A stretch of 64,000 nt of DNA from Ficedula albicollis (taxonomy: Eukaryota > Chordata > Aves > Passeriformes > Muscicapidae), in the NCBI RefSeq assembly GCF_000247815.1, contig NC_021673.1, forward strand, positions 44,038,706 through 44,102,705, written 5' to 3'. The notes beneath the pieces are model-generated. The model saw only the letters and a list, made by a program, of their open reading frames with translations. It did no database searches and had not been told where the DNA came from. Position numbers and translations under genes: made by a program. The stretch's first letter is position 1. Every line of letters starts with the position of its first letter. Of this stretch, positions 26,201 to 38,400 are shown one piece after another.

Positions 26201-29200
26201 AGCTGGGAAAAAAACCTGTGCACATGGCAGTGGCCCCAGCTGCAGCCATAACCCTGAAGGGCAGCTCCCCACCACAGCAGGGCAGATGGCTGTCCTGGGG
26301 CTGAGGTCCATGCTAGCAGACAGCTGATGTCTAAACTGTTTAAATTTACTTGACCTTCTGACGCAGGAAGAAGCTCATCCAGCAGACCTGAGAGGGCAGG
26401 AGGCTCCAAGCAGCTGAAGAGGTGCTTGGAAACAACACTGTTTCCACAAGGGCAGCTGTATCTGTAGCCAGAGCCTAACTGTCCCAGCGGCTTCCACCAT
26501 ATGCAGAGGCCTCTCAAGAGGCTGCAGGGCCTGTGCTGTCGGGATCATGCTCCAACACAAGGGAGGCAGTCCTGGCAGGCACTCCACCAGCCACAGGAGT
26601 GACTTTATAGGCAGTGCTTAGGGCTCTGGGCACACCAGAGGACATGTAATTGGTGTGTTCCTACTCAGTGCTCATGCCCTGGGAAGTGCCAAAAATACAA
26701 GGCAAGTGCTAAGTTAAAGCACTTCCTCTTCCATGAGCTGGAAGATGTCAACCCACAGAGGCTCATGACAAAAGGTAATGACTGACTTGACTCTTTCAAC
26801 TAAATCAGGGTGAGAATATGTCAAAGTGGCAATTAAGAGTGAAATGTTTAAAGAAAAGAGACTAATTATTTGAACAGAATCACCATTTTCAATTCAGCAT
26901 TGTTACGTCTCTTTATTAGAACAGATGTCTCCCTATTCTGTGCAAAACAGAAAAGGACCTGTGAGGTCTGAAATACTGGCTCATACACAAATATTACTAC
27001 CAATTCTTCTGACAGCAAATCCACTGCCTCAGATTGTGCTTAACCAAACCACCTGATGATTCTGGGTCCATCAGGGCTGGCTTTGCAGTGACCAAAGCTC
27101 AGATGACATCATTTTCTCCTCCTTACACCTGTGAACACTGTTACCCCACCATGCACTAGCAATGCCCATGCAAGTCAAGCCTGTGTCACATGCATGGTAG
27201 CTATGTTTTAGCCCCTCAGATTCACAACCAAGTTGATTTTGCTCACAGAGAAAAGACACCATCAGTCATCAGAGTTTGGTAAGATCTTTAATGGGAAGCT
27301 CATAGTGTAATGACACTGCTGGATTCGACACCTTGGTGGTGGACGAGGAAAGAGGATCAGAAGGCAGCCAGTGCTCCACTGAAGGCTTACACCTTTGAAA
27401 GTGCTGAACAAAAGGGCAACTTCTTTTGCTGACTCCTTTCACAGCTTTATAGTCCCAAAGACAGAGAGGTCTTTCAGCCAGAAAAATAGTGGAAACCACA
27501 CCAAAGACAGACTTGGCATGGTGTGGCACAACACAACTTCTGCTTGATGTGTTGAGGGCTGACTAGTCCCTGCATTAGTAAAGGAAAACTTGACAAAAGA
27601 ATTGCATTGACTAAAATTCAGAGCTGACATTTGTACCACCACCACCCCTGAAGATGAAAGCCTCCTTTACATGCAGTAAAGGAAGATCTTTGCACAGATC
27701 TTTGCCTACATGAGCAACAGCATGTTGGTACATTAAGGGAATTTCAAAGTTCAATGTATTTTACGTGAAATCAGTAAGCTTCATTATAGTCAGCAGTAAC
27801 TAGTTCAGAGAAGTTTGGGGTTTTTTCTTGTAGGTAAATGAAGGCCCTTTTTGTTAATCTGTATTTTTTTTTTACATCCAAGCTTGTACTGACAGTGCAA
27901 TGCTATGCAGATCTGTACAAATTGGGGTTTGCAGTAATTCAGATGTGCCTTTAGAGACATTCTTAAAAAAAAATCAGCAATGAGAAAAAAGTCAAACACA
28001 GACCATGTAAAAGACAATTTGGCTCACTGAACAAGTAAATGTGTTTAAGTGAAGAGGTGTCCTTTGCTCACCTGCCACAGACATCAGACACCAACGGTGC
28101 AACTAAGTCTCAGAAGTCCAATAAAAACCCAAAGTTACAAGGTCTGCCCTCTAAGGACCAAATTGAAGGACTCTTTAAATATCTCATTGGAAGTGATGTC
28201 CCCTGATCCTTCAGATCCATGGTTAGCCTGCAAGGACAACCTCAAGTCCAGCCTGTTACAGGGTCTAGGAGCTGCTGCCCTGAGTCACTCCTGCCTGGCT
28301 CTCACACAAAGCTTTCCCAGCTACAGCTGTCTGCAGAGACAGGCTACTGGGGAGGAGGGGAGGTCCTGCCAAAATTAAACACATAAAACAAAGCATTTGC
28401 CTCTGCTTAGCAATTTACAAAAAGGGGCATCCAGATAATGCCCCTGAAGGGATCTTTCCCAATTTCCCATGTCCTCTGGCCCGACCTAAAACAGCCAGCA
28501 CTGAGAAAGAAACTGCCCAGTGACCAAGGCAACCAGACAAGTCTCATTTTCTGGATGCCCAACCTGGAGAGCTTCAATGGGTTATGATTTTCAGAGAGTG
28601 GATTATCTGGCTAGACATAACTGCCTGTGAAAAGACACTGGGTTTGACACCTAAATTGACTGCTGTCTTCTGCACAGCCCCTGTCTGGCATGGACCACTC
28701 ACAGTCCTCAAAGGATAACACTTTTCCAAAGCTACCTCATCCCCCTGTACAGAAAGGACAGTGTGACTCACACTGTGCTGAACTGCAGCTCCAATGATGC
28801 ACCTGGCTGCAGGCTATGGGAGGTAAGAGGTATTTCTCTCCTCCTTCCTATGCTTCCCCTCTTCTAGGCGTGAGAACTTCTAAGAAGAGAATGGTAAGGA
28901 CAGACAGGAGGGAAGTATGGACACAGAGTAGGGATCCAACCCCGCCTCCTAACACTGCTAAAGCTAACACTGAGTAAAACAGCCATAGACATCAGCCCTG
29001 GATCCCAGACAAAGATCAGGAAAGATGCTGAAAGAGGCTGGGAATCTGTCCTGAATGGCAACTTTCCAAAACAATGTCAACAGTATTATTGCAATCGTTT
29101 TTACTGTCACAGTCTCATGTCCTACCTTGCAGAGGGGTAAAATGCTGCAGCAGAAACTCCTCCCCGCTGCCCACAACCACCATCTCACACAGCACACCTT

Positions 29201-30593
29201 CTGTGGGACACAGTCAGCTGACATGCATGCCACTGATACAGGAAAACTAACTATGGATATTCCCAGAAAAAAGTGGCATTCTTATAAGCATGAGACTTTC
29301 AAAGGCACAGTGCTATGCAATGAGGGGAAACTGCCTGGAAAAGAGCTGGGAGCAGGGCAGCAGGTGGAGCTGAGGTCTGGTAAGGGTTCAGGTCATTGTG
29401 CTCAGGGGGTGAGCTATTCCCCCCCATTTCTGCAGGATAGCAGTTGGACAATTTTTTCTCTCATGAGCAAGTCCTTTTAAGAGATGTTACTACGCACCTA
29501 AAAAAGGACCTTCCTGCACCCTGACTTCTGCTCCTAGCAACTCACACAATATCATAATGCTGGAGACAAGGAATAGGCTTTTCAGTTTGCCTTCTCTATC
29601 CCTTCCTCCCTCAATCATTTTAACACATTAATCAGGCAGGACAGTAAGAGGAAAACACAACTGAACTCAAGGCCTCAGCAGTGTCCAGAGGAGTTTTTTT
29701 ACAAACTGCATGGATTTAATATGTAGATACTTCGCAGGACGGCTTTGGCTGTCTCAGAAATCTCAGCATCTCTCTCTCTGAAGGGACTTAGCTCACTCTT
29801 GCCCCTGCAGTCATCACAGTTCTGAAATCTGCTTTTCCATTTGGCATCCCATGTATTTCTTATTGCCCAAGCAGCACTCTGCTGACTGTATTCATGCAAC
29901 TCATATTCAGAAGCAGCTCTTCAAGAGGCACTGCTCTGCTGTATTTATATTTAGTTAGAGCATGAAACGCTTATGAGAAAGGCCAAGGGGAAAGGGAGAG
30001 CCTTCTGTGTCCTTTCATTACTGGTTTGCTCTGAGAATAGGCAATGACAATGCATATCTCTGTTCACCCACAGACCTAAAGCACTATATACACTGCTGGA
30101 CAAGTAATACCAACAGTCCCTTTTACAACAGGCTTAAGGTGGGACTTACAAAGGAGTTACCCGGCTCCTGCTAAATCTTTCAGAGGCCTGCATGCATAAC
30201 TGGAGGCCTGCCCTGAATTCTCAGAGACTGAGACCCACCTAAAGCTCAGGGCAAGGCAATGGCAGAGCTATAAACCCACATCTCACTAAGTTTGCAAGCA
30301 TTGATGCATGTGTTGGCAAATCTTGTGTCTCAGTCTGGCAGTCTAGTCACTGGGTCATGCTACCCCTGATTAATTATTGAATGGCAGCTAACTGCAATAT
30401 GTGGGAGGAGGAAGGGAAAAATAAAATACAAATGAAATACAAAAACATTTCGTATACAACCAAACCAGTTCCACACCTCTTGCATCATTTAGCAAGTATG
30501 GAAAAGTAACACAGTAATACAGAAATGTATTTGGTCAAAGTAAGGAATCAAAACTTTTTTATAAAATACATTCTATATTAATGCTCATTCACA
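23206..30593. other. intergenic, nothing recognised apart from one microsatellite
   Basis: No splice-bounded coding exon was found. Frames of 131 codons (24030-24425, minus), 167 codons (24856-25359, minus, running through the CTGT microsatellite) and 141 codons (29055-29480, plus) have no recognisable domain. Confidence 0.4.
25171..25209 (+). repeat. (CTGT)n microsatellite
   Basis: About ten tetranucleotide units CTGT with two CTGC interruptions. Confidence 0.95.
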
Positions 30594-31892
30594 TTTATTA
30601 CATGTAAATTAAATTTTCTATGTGTAAAATTCCAGTTTATTCTCAGTGCTGCCTGGTCATGCTTCAGTTCAGCAGCAGGGCTCAACACATTCGGCTCTCA
30701 GCAAAGTGCGAGAAAATGAGAGTGCTCAGCTTTCTGCAGGACCAAGCCTCACATATCCCCTGGTCCTGCAGGTCCTGTCTGAACAAAATCCCGCTGGCTT
30801 CAGTGGGAGTTTTGCAGTGGAGAGCACTGCAGAAGGGCTGGATGTCCAGCATTTGCAGTCTGTGTGGAAGTCACTCAAATGGTACAGGACATTCCAAAGA
30901 AAAAAATGAGTTAGTGAATACAGAAAATAATAATAACATATCTACATAATTTACAGCGTTGTTTGCTTGCAACTGTATTAATGCTCAACCGCTCATTAAC
31001 AATTCAATCAATACGCAGGGAAAGGTAGCAGAGTGCAATACACATTACAACCTCCTGCACGCAATTACAAGCACTAGATCTTAGTCTTTCCTCATTTCAT
31101 GAATTCCTGCCTCTCCCACTGCCACCAGCACCCAGTTCCCACTGAGCCTTGTGGAATTAATCCCTCACAGAATTTAGGCCAGTCGAAACCTCTGCACAGG
31201 TCCCTGACACTGTGCAAGGCGCTTTTAGCAGCAGGTCCTTAGCTGCTACCCACATCCACCCTGCACCCTCCCCTCTGCTGTGCCAGCACTGTCTGTGCAG
31301 CCACACGCTGAGCAGATGGTGGGACTGATCCAGCTGGAAGCCTGCCTGTCTGTAAAAGGCAGAGGGCTGTGTCCCAGTCAGGCCAGGCTCATAGCACCAG
31401 GCAGTACATGGGGTGCCTGCACCTGCACACTAACTCCAGCCACCTGCCCCTCAAACAAATGGGTGCAAGTGCCCAGCAAACCTGAACAGCAGGACTTTGC
31501 CTGCAGCTTGCACTACTGTAAATTGTTTGCTTGCATTACACTAGAGCAGAGGAAAGTCAGCCCCATAAGATCTACTTCTGTGAGCCACCACCCAAGTGCT
31601 GGATACAATGAAGAGAGAGGCTCTTCCAAAGGAAGTCTCTATTTACGGTTATAACATCTGTCCTAGCTGGAGAGGAAAGAAAAATTTAGGGGCTTAAAGC
31701 AGGGAAACCACTGGTCTTAGACTTTATTTCAGTAAGCAAAAAGCCTATTGCTTCTGTACAGTGTTATACAGCGAACTGCCACAGTTCTCACATCACTAGT
31801 CCATAGAAAAGAAAAGGTGCTGCAACTACCATGTCTATGCCTGCATGCTGAAAGAATGTACAAAGTTGTATTAAGCTCTGTTTTTCTTCCAC

Positions 31893-32322
<430 letters not shown>

Positions 32323-33119
32323 TTCTTAAACTCTGACTTCTACAGTGTTGCAGACACATCTGTGCAGACTCAGGTAACACAACACATCGTCCCAGTTATG
32401 GAAGATCTTTGCCTCTGATGAAAAAAATCAAGTGCTATGCATCTCTCAAACCACCATCATAAATGTAAATCATCAAGAAAACTTGCTCTCTTCAGTAACC
32501 TGGAAAAAGTCTTTAAAAAATCCATTGAAAAGGAGACATCATTAACAACAGGGTTTTCAAAATTATACAATGAGTAGATTATAGGAATTGTCCAAGCATT
32601 TTCTCTTTGTTCGCTCTTTGTTTTTATAAAGCTAATTTTGTATAAAAGGGCTTTTGAAGCATGTGACCTTTGTTTTACAATTTTTTAAAAATTGGAAAAA
32701 AAGGAGTGAATTTAGAAACATCTTTCTTGATTGTGGAAAACAGCTGTATTACAACAGAATTATCTTTGCTTCTTATATTTTCAGTACAAAAGGCAAGTAA
32801 ATAAAGAGACCCTGCATTTTCACAGTCTGGCACTCATCCAAGTTACTTAGAACTACATAAAACCAGTAATAAATACGAGGAGCTGTCTTCTCCTTCATAC
32901 TAAAACCCTCACCAAATCCCTTGGGGAGCAAGTCCCCTGGAAGGTAAAACCCCACTAGATTTCATATCAGCCGAAGCAGTATTTCAGCTCCCCTCCAATA
33001 AGCTGTAAATGCCCAGACCAGCTCAAAGGCCCAGGAAGAGGTCCAGCATAATTTTAAGAGCCAGGTGCTGGTTGATGCCCTTATGGCTTCAGTGTTAGTT
33101 GCATTCAAGCTGCACTCAG

Positions 33120-34503
33120 GGAAGCTCCTGGAAACTACAGGCCTGTCAGTCTCATTTCAGTGCCCAGTGAAAACTGGAAATATTGGAAAATAGTATTCTG
33201 GAAGGTATAAAAAAACACCTAGAGTACAATGCAGTCACTGGTCACAGCCAGCATGGCTTCATGAAGGCAAAGTCCTGCTTGTTGAACCTGATTTCCTTTT
33301 GTAACAAGGCAATCCACCTAGCTGATCAAGGGAAGCAAGTTGATGTAATATATTTGGAGTTCAGTAAAGCTTTTGATACTGTATCAAAAGAATCCTTCTG
33401 ACCAAAATGTCCAGGACACAGCTGGATAAACATGTCATGGGATGGGTGAGCAACTGGTTCACAGGCTGGGCACAAAGGGTTACAGTGAATGGGGTGACAT
33501 CAGACTAGTGTTCTGTCACGAGTGGGGTTCCATAGGGCTTCATCCCTGGCCCTGTGCTCTTCAACATCTCATTAACAATCAGGACACAGGACTTGAAGGA
33601 ATACAAAGTAAGTTTGCTGACTACACTAAACAGGAGGAGCTGTCAACTCTCTTGAGGGCACAGAGGCCCTGCAGAGAGACGTCAACAAATGACAGAAACA
33701 GGCAATCACCAACTGTATGAAGTTTAACAGGGGCAAGTGCTGGATTCTGCACCTGAGACAGGGCAACCCTGATTGTGTGTAAAGACCAGGGAATGAGAGG
33801 CTGGAGAGCAGTGCTGCACAAAGTGACCTGGGAGTTCCAGTTTATGGCAAGTTGAATGTGAGTCAGCAGTGCCCTGGCAGCCAGGAGGGCCAACCCTGTC
33901 CTGGGGGCCATCAGGGACAGCATCACCAGCTGGGCAAAGGAGGGGATTGTCCTGCTCTGCTCTGCACTGGGGCAGCCTCACCTCGAGTGCTGGGGGCAGT
34001 TTTGGGAGCCACAGTGTAAAGAAGACATTTAACTATTAGAGAGTGTCCAGAGGAGGGCAACAAAGATGGTGAAGGGTCTGGAAGGGAAGGCTGGTGAGGA
34101 GTAGCTGAGGTCACTTGATTTGTTCAGCCTGGAGGAGACTGAGGGGAGACCTCATTGTGGTCTTCAACATCTTTAGGAGAGGAAAAGGAGGGACAGGTAC
34201 AGATCTCTTCATTCTCATGACCAGTGACAGGACCTGAGGGAATGGCTTGAAGCTGAGTCAGGGGAGGTTTAGGTTGGATATCAGAAAAAGCTTCTTCACC
34301 CAGAGGGTGGTTGGGCACTGGAACAGGCTTCCCAGGGAAGTGGTCACAGCACAAACCTGACAGAGCTCAAGAAGTATTTGGACTCAATGCTCTCAGGCAC
34401 ATGGTGTGACTCTTAGGGCGCCCTGTACAGAGCCAGGAGTTGGACTCGAGGATCCTGATGGGCCTCTTCCAACTCAGCATATTCTATGATTTCATGATTC
34501 TAA
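33120..34503 (+). mobile_element. CR1 LINE, 5'-truncated, dead
   Basis: The copy starts inside the reverse transcriptase, at the stretch coding for GNYRPVSL-like residues, and continues to the 3' tail with ATTCTATGATTTCATGATTC (34482-34501). RT landmarks in order are HSQHGFMKAKSCLLNL, motif A YLEFSKAFDTVS near 33351-33386, then a VPQG-x-ILGPVLFN-like block near 33528-33565 in another frame. The catalytic FADD box reads FADY near 33613-33624, and the frame shifts several times. The 3' UTR includes the conserved segment around 34265-34345 (GGTTGGATATCAGAAAAAGC). It lies in the MTURN 3' UTR in the opposite orientation to that gene. It cannot make an active enzyme. Confidence 0.93.
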
Positions 34504-35178
34504 TGCACAATGCCACAAGGTCTGAGTAATAATTTGGCAGTGTACCAAAATCGGCAAAGCTTAAAGTTAGTTGTCATGCAGAAGTGAGATAGGCGACGGG
34601 TATTTTTCACTTGATTTGTAAGAAAGCAGCATTTGCCTTTGGATCACATGGTGTTGGAATACCAGGGCTGGTTTATAATGTGTGCTCCTGGTGCCTGTTA
34701 CTCCCAGTTATTAATTCAGCACTTGGAAACTAAGGAGTCAGTGAAATGACATCAATATATCTGACATCCCCTGGATTTCCTACTCCCCATTATTTTTGTT
34801 AAGCCTTCATATGAACTTCCGCAGCACCAACCACTGCTAAACATCTGTTTTTCAGAAGTCTGCCCACATTTGGTACTTTGTCAAAAACCTATAGCTGTTG
34901 AACTCAAAAGAAAAGCGCAGGTGGTGTTTGCTCTCTGCGCTGGTTTCCTTGGAAAGGTCAGGGGTGAGGACTCGGCACTCTCCCCACACGCCACCTACAT
35001 TCTCAGTACTCTACATTCATGTCAGCAAACACTACTCCCGAACACAAATCGAAGAGACAAGTCAGCGACAAAACTACTTCTAGACTGATAATGGCAGAAT
35101 GCTACCAAGACAAGTCCATAGAAAACCCACTGAAGCAGGAGCAAAATTCAGGTCACTTCTTAGCAAAGCTCATCACGG

Positions 35179-35207
35179 ATTATTATTATTATTATTATTA
35201 TTATTTT
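35179..35207 (+). repeat. (ATT)n microsatellite
   Basis: Nine to ten ATT units, within the probable MTURN 3' UTR about 150 bases past the stop codon. Confidence 0.95.
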
Positions 35208-35354
35208 GGTTTTTTTAAACAATTTTTTGTAAAACTTTTATCTTGGCAGCCAGTCATCCCTTTATGATGTGCTAATTCAAACAGGCTAATGTGGGGCCAC
35301 CTGACCCCACCTGGTACCAAAGGCTTCCGAATTTTTTTATAGCTTCTCAGAAAA

Positions 35355-35465
35355 TCACTGCTGACTGACACCCATCTGTTGGTGATCGGCTTCTGGTTCC
35401 TCTTCTTCCACATCTGCGTTATATTCTTCAAATGCATCATCATCAACATCTGGAAGCCCAAGTAA
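35355..35465 (-). CDS. MTURN: maturin, terminal coding exon (exon 3)
   Basis: Maturin is a small (131-residue) vertebrate cytoplasmic protein implicated in neural progenitor differentiation and reported to affect megakaryocyte differentiation; its biochemical activity is unknown. The exon starts after a pyrimidine-rich acceptor (TTTTCTCTTCTTTGTAG) and codes for 36 residues, beginning LLGLPDVDDDAFEEYNADV and ending QQMGVSQQ before TGA. The acidic tail (DDD, EEEE) and the QMGVSQQ end match the mammalian protein as I remember it, with conservative changes (V for A, N for S, Q for P). It joins exon 2 in phase 0. The stop at 35355-35357 agrees with the expected total length. Confidence 0.95.
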   Translation of the reverse strand, partial: LLGLPDVDDDAFEEYNADVEEEEPEADHQQMGVSQQ

Positions 35466-38400
35466 CTACAAAGAAGAGAAAATACTGTGTAACAGTGAAT
35501 TACCCACTCATGCAGCTTTGCTGTAAATCTTCACACAAATCCTACATGCACTTCTTAAAAACCTCAAACCCTGGAATAACTGCATAATGATCTTGGCTCT
35601 CTTTCTCTCCCTCCTGGGATAAAGAAAGATTTGAAAATGCATCCTCACACCAAATTAAGCGCTCAGAGACTGGAAGATAAATAAAACCAAAACAAAGCAC
35701 TTGCAAAAAACTTCACATTCTTCTCTGAGGTCACATTATGAATTGTTGAGTGTTTACAGCAGTGGTTTAACTTCTGAAAGAACCACGATAATACTGTAGC
35801 AGTAGTTGTCTTGGTTTAAGTTTGTTTTTTGTCAGCCCTATAAAAGACAAAGAAGAAAACATCCTCATGAAGGACTGGCTAGTGTGGAGTAGGCAAGGAG
35901 TCCCTAAAAACCCAAAGAACCTGCTATGTCAAATGCTTCTCTTCAATCCTTTGCTCCATCACAACGGGCAAAGTCTTGCATACTGTGTACAGCCCTTGCA
36001 GTAAGAATTACTGTGTATTCCACCGAAATACTGTCCCTTTAAACTTCTGCAAATTAGATTTGGGCTTGCAAGGAACTGCCAGCCCATCTTCCTTGGACAA
36101 CGTTTGGATGCCTCCACCTGATGGCTCTGACCACTCAACGTCACCTCTCCACTACAGGAAAAGGAGCAAACAGCTACGTTTCAACTTCTCCCCTCTCCCC
36201 CAAAAGGCTGCCAAGCCAACAGTAGTCAGGAAGACAGATACACCAAATAACGGTCAAAATAACGCAACCGTTGTGGAAATCTTGTATTAGAATCCTACAC
36301 TAACAACTATTAATAGCCACAAAGCAAAATCATAGGCCGGGCATTACTGACATTACCACGTATTTAGCTTGCCAGGGCTCAAAGAGCAGCACAGATGCAT
36401 GGAACACCCTCTTTGGAGAGTGATGCAGCTGTTAGCCCTTGAAAGAGGCAAAGCCCAGAAAGTTTGTGAGAAGGGTGACATTCTTTAGGTGAGAGCATGG
36501 AAATGAGAACGCTGCAACAAGGCAGATTTACAGAGACCTAAACCAATTCAGTCTATCATTGACATTAAAAATTATTCAGTGGACATAAATACAAGGCATA
36601 GAATAGTTTCTGGGTGCAATGAAGCTTGTATTCCTCACTGTCACAACAAGAAAATCAGATTTTTAGTTCCAGGGTTTCTTCAGCAGAGAAATGGAAGAAG
36701 AATTTGCTGACTAAATCCCCTCCTTCGCATTTTAAAAATATTTACATATGGAGAGACCCCAAATGGAAAATGTTCGTGTTTTCTGAGCAGAACAAAGTAA
36801 TTGTTCCTATGCATACGTATTTTTCAAATCAAATGCTTAACTGAATATGAACTGCTCAGTTCATTTTCAGGATGCGGGGGTTTTATTTCATGGTGAAGCT
36901 AAAGTTAAAATACTCAGTCTTCAAAAGGTAAATTCAAGGATTCTTTCTAGACTTTCTTATACACCAGTATTATTTTTGCTAAACTAATCTGGTATATTCA
37001 AATTATATGTGAGTGTTGTACTCCTGTTTGTGTCACGTGGCAGAAGGAGTTTTGACTCTGTACTTTTGACTTTGTATTTTTTTTTCCCACCTCTGGTCAC
37101 AATTCCTCTTTGATTTGCAAGGAAATGAGTCAGGTGAATCTTTATTTTATGGGATACTGTACTGCAAAAAAAGCACGGAAAACACAACACGCACCACAAG
37201 AACTCCAAAGACATACACAATCCCAAAGGATGGGGAGCACATCCTGCTTTTCACACATTCCCTCTCTCTTCACCATCAGGAAATCCAGCTCCTCTTTCCC
37301 TGCAGCAGCATAAATCAGAGGCAGCAGTGTAAATCAGAGTGATGCTGTAGACACTAGTGGTTTTACAGAGGATGGGATGGGATGGGATGGGATGGGATGG
37401 GATGGGATGGGATGGGATGGGATGGGATGGGATGGGATGGGATGGGATGGGATGGGATGGGATGGGATGGGATGGGATGGGATGGGATGGGATGGGATGG
37501 GATGGGATGGGATGGGATGGGATGGGATGGGATGGGATGGGATGGGATGGGATGGGATGGGATGGGATGGGATGGGATGGGATGGGATGGGATGGGATGG
37601 GATGGGATGGGATGGGATGGGATGGGATGGGATGGGATGGGATGGGATGGGATGGGATGGGATGGGATGGGATGGGATGGGATGGGATGGGATGGGATGG
37701 GATGGGATGGGATGGGATGGGATGGGATGGGATGGGATGGGATGGGATGGGATGGGATGGGATGGGATGGGATGGGATGGGATGGGATGGGATGGGATGG
37801 GATGGGATGGGATGGGATGGGATGGGATGGGATGGGATGGGATGGGATGGGATGGGATGGGATGGGATGGGATGGGATGGGATGGGATGGGATGGGATGG
37901 GATGGGATGGGATGGGATGGGATGGGATGGGATGGGATGGGATGGGATGGGATGGGATGGGATGGGATGGGATGGGATGGGATGGGATGGGATGGGATGG
38001 GATGGGATGGGATGGGATGGGATGGGATGGGATGGGATGGGATGGGATGGGATGGGATGGGATGGGATGGGATGGGATGGGATGGGATGGGATGGGATGG
38101 GATGGGATGGGATGGGATGGGATGGGATGGGATGGGATGGGATGGGATGGGATGGGATGGGATGGGATGGGATGGGATGGGATGGGATGGGATGGGATGG
38201 GATGGGATGGGATGGGATGGGATGGGATGGGATGGGATGGGATGGGATGGGATGGGATGGGATGGGATGGGATGGGATGGGATGGGATGGGATGGGATGG
38301 GATGGGATGGGATGGGATGGGATGGGATGGGATGGGATGGGATGGGATGGGATGGGATGGGATGGGATGGGATGGGATGGGATGGGATGGGATGGGATGG

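Noticed and set aside
1..30000. Exons of ZNRF2, expected on the 3' side of MTURN from human gene order
   Set aside because: I found no zinc-finger or RING coding segment; the human gap between the two genes is large, so it probably lies beyond the left edge.
33183..33401. Reverse-transcriptase frame as a host gene
   Set aside because: It is part of the truncated CR1 element, with frame breaks and a damaged catalytic box.
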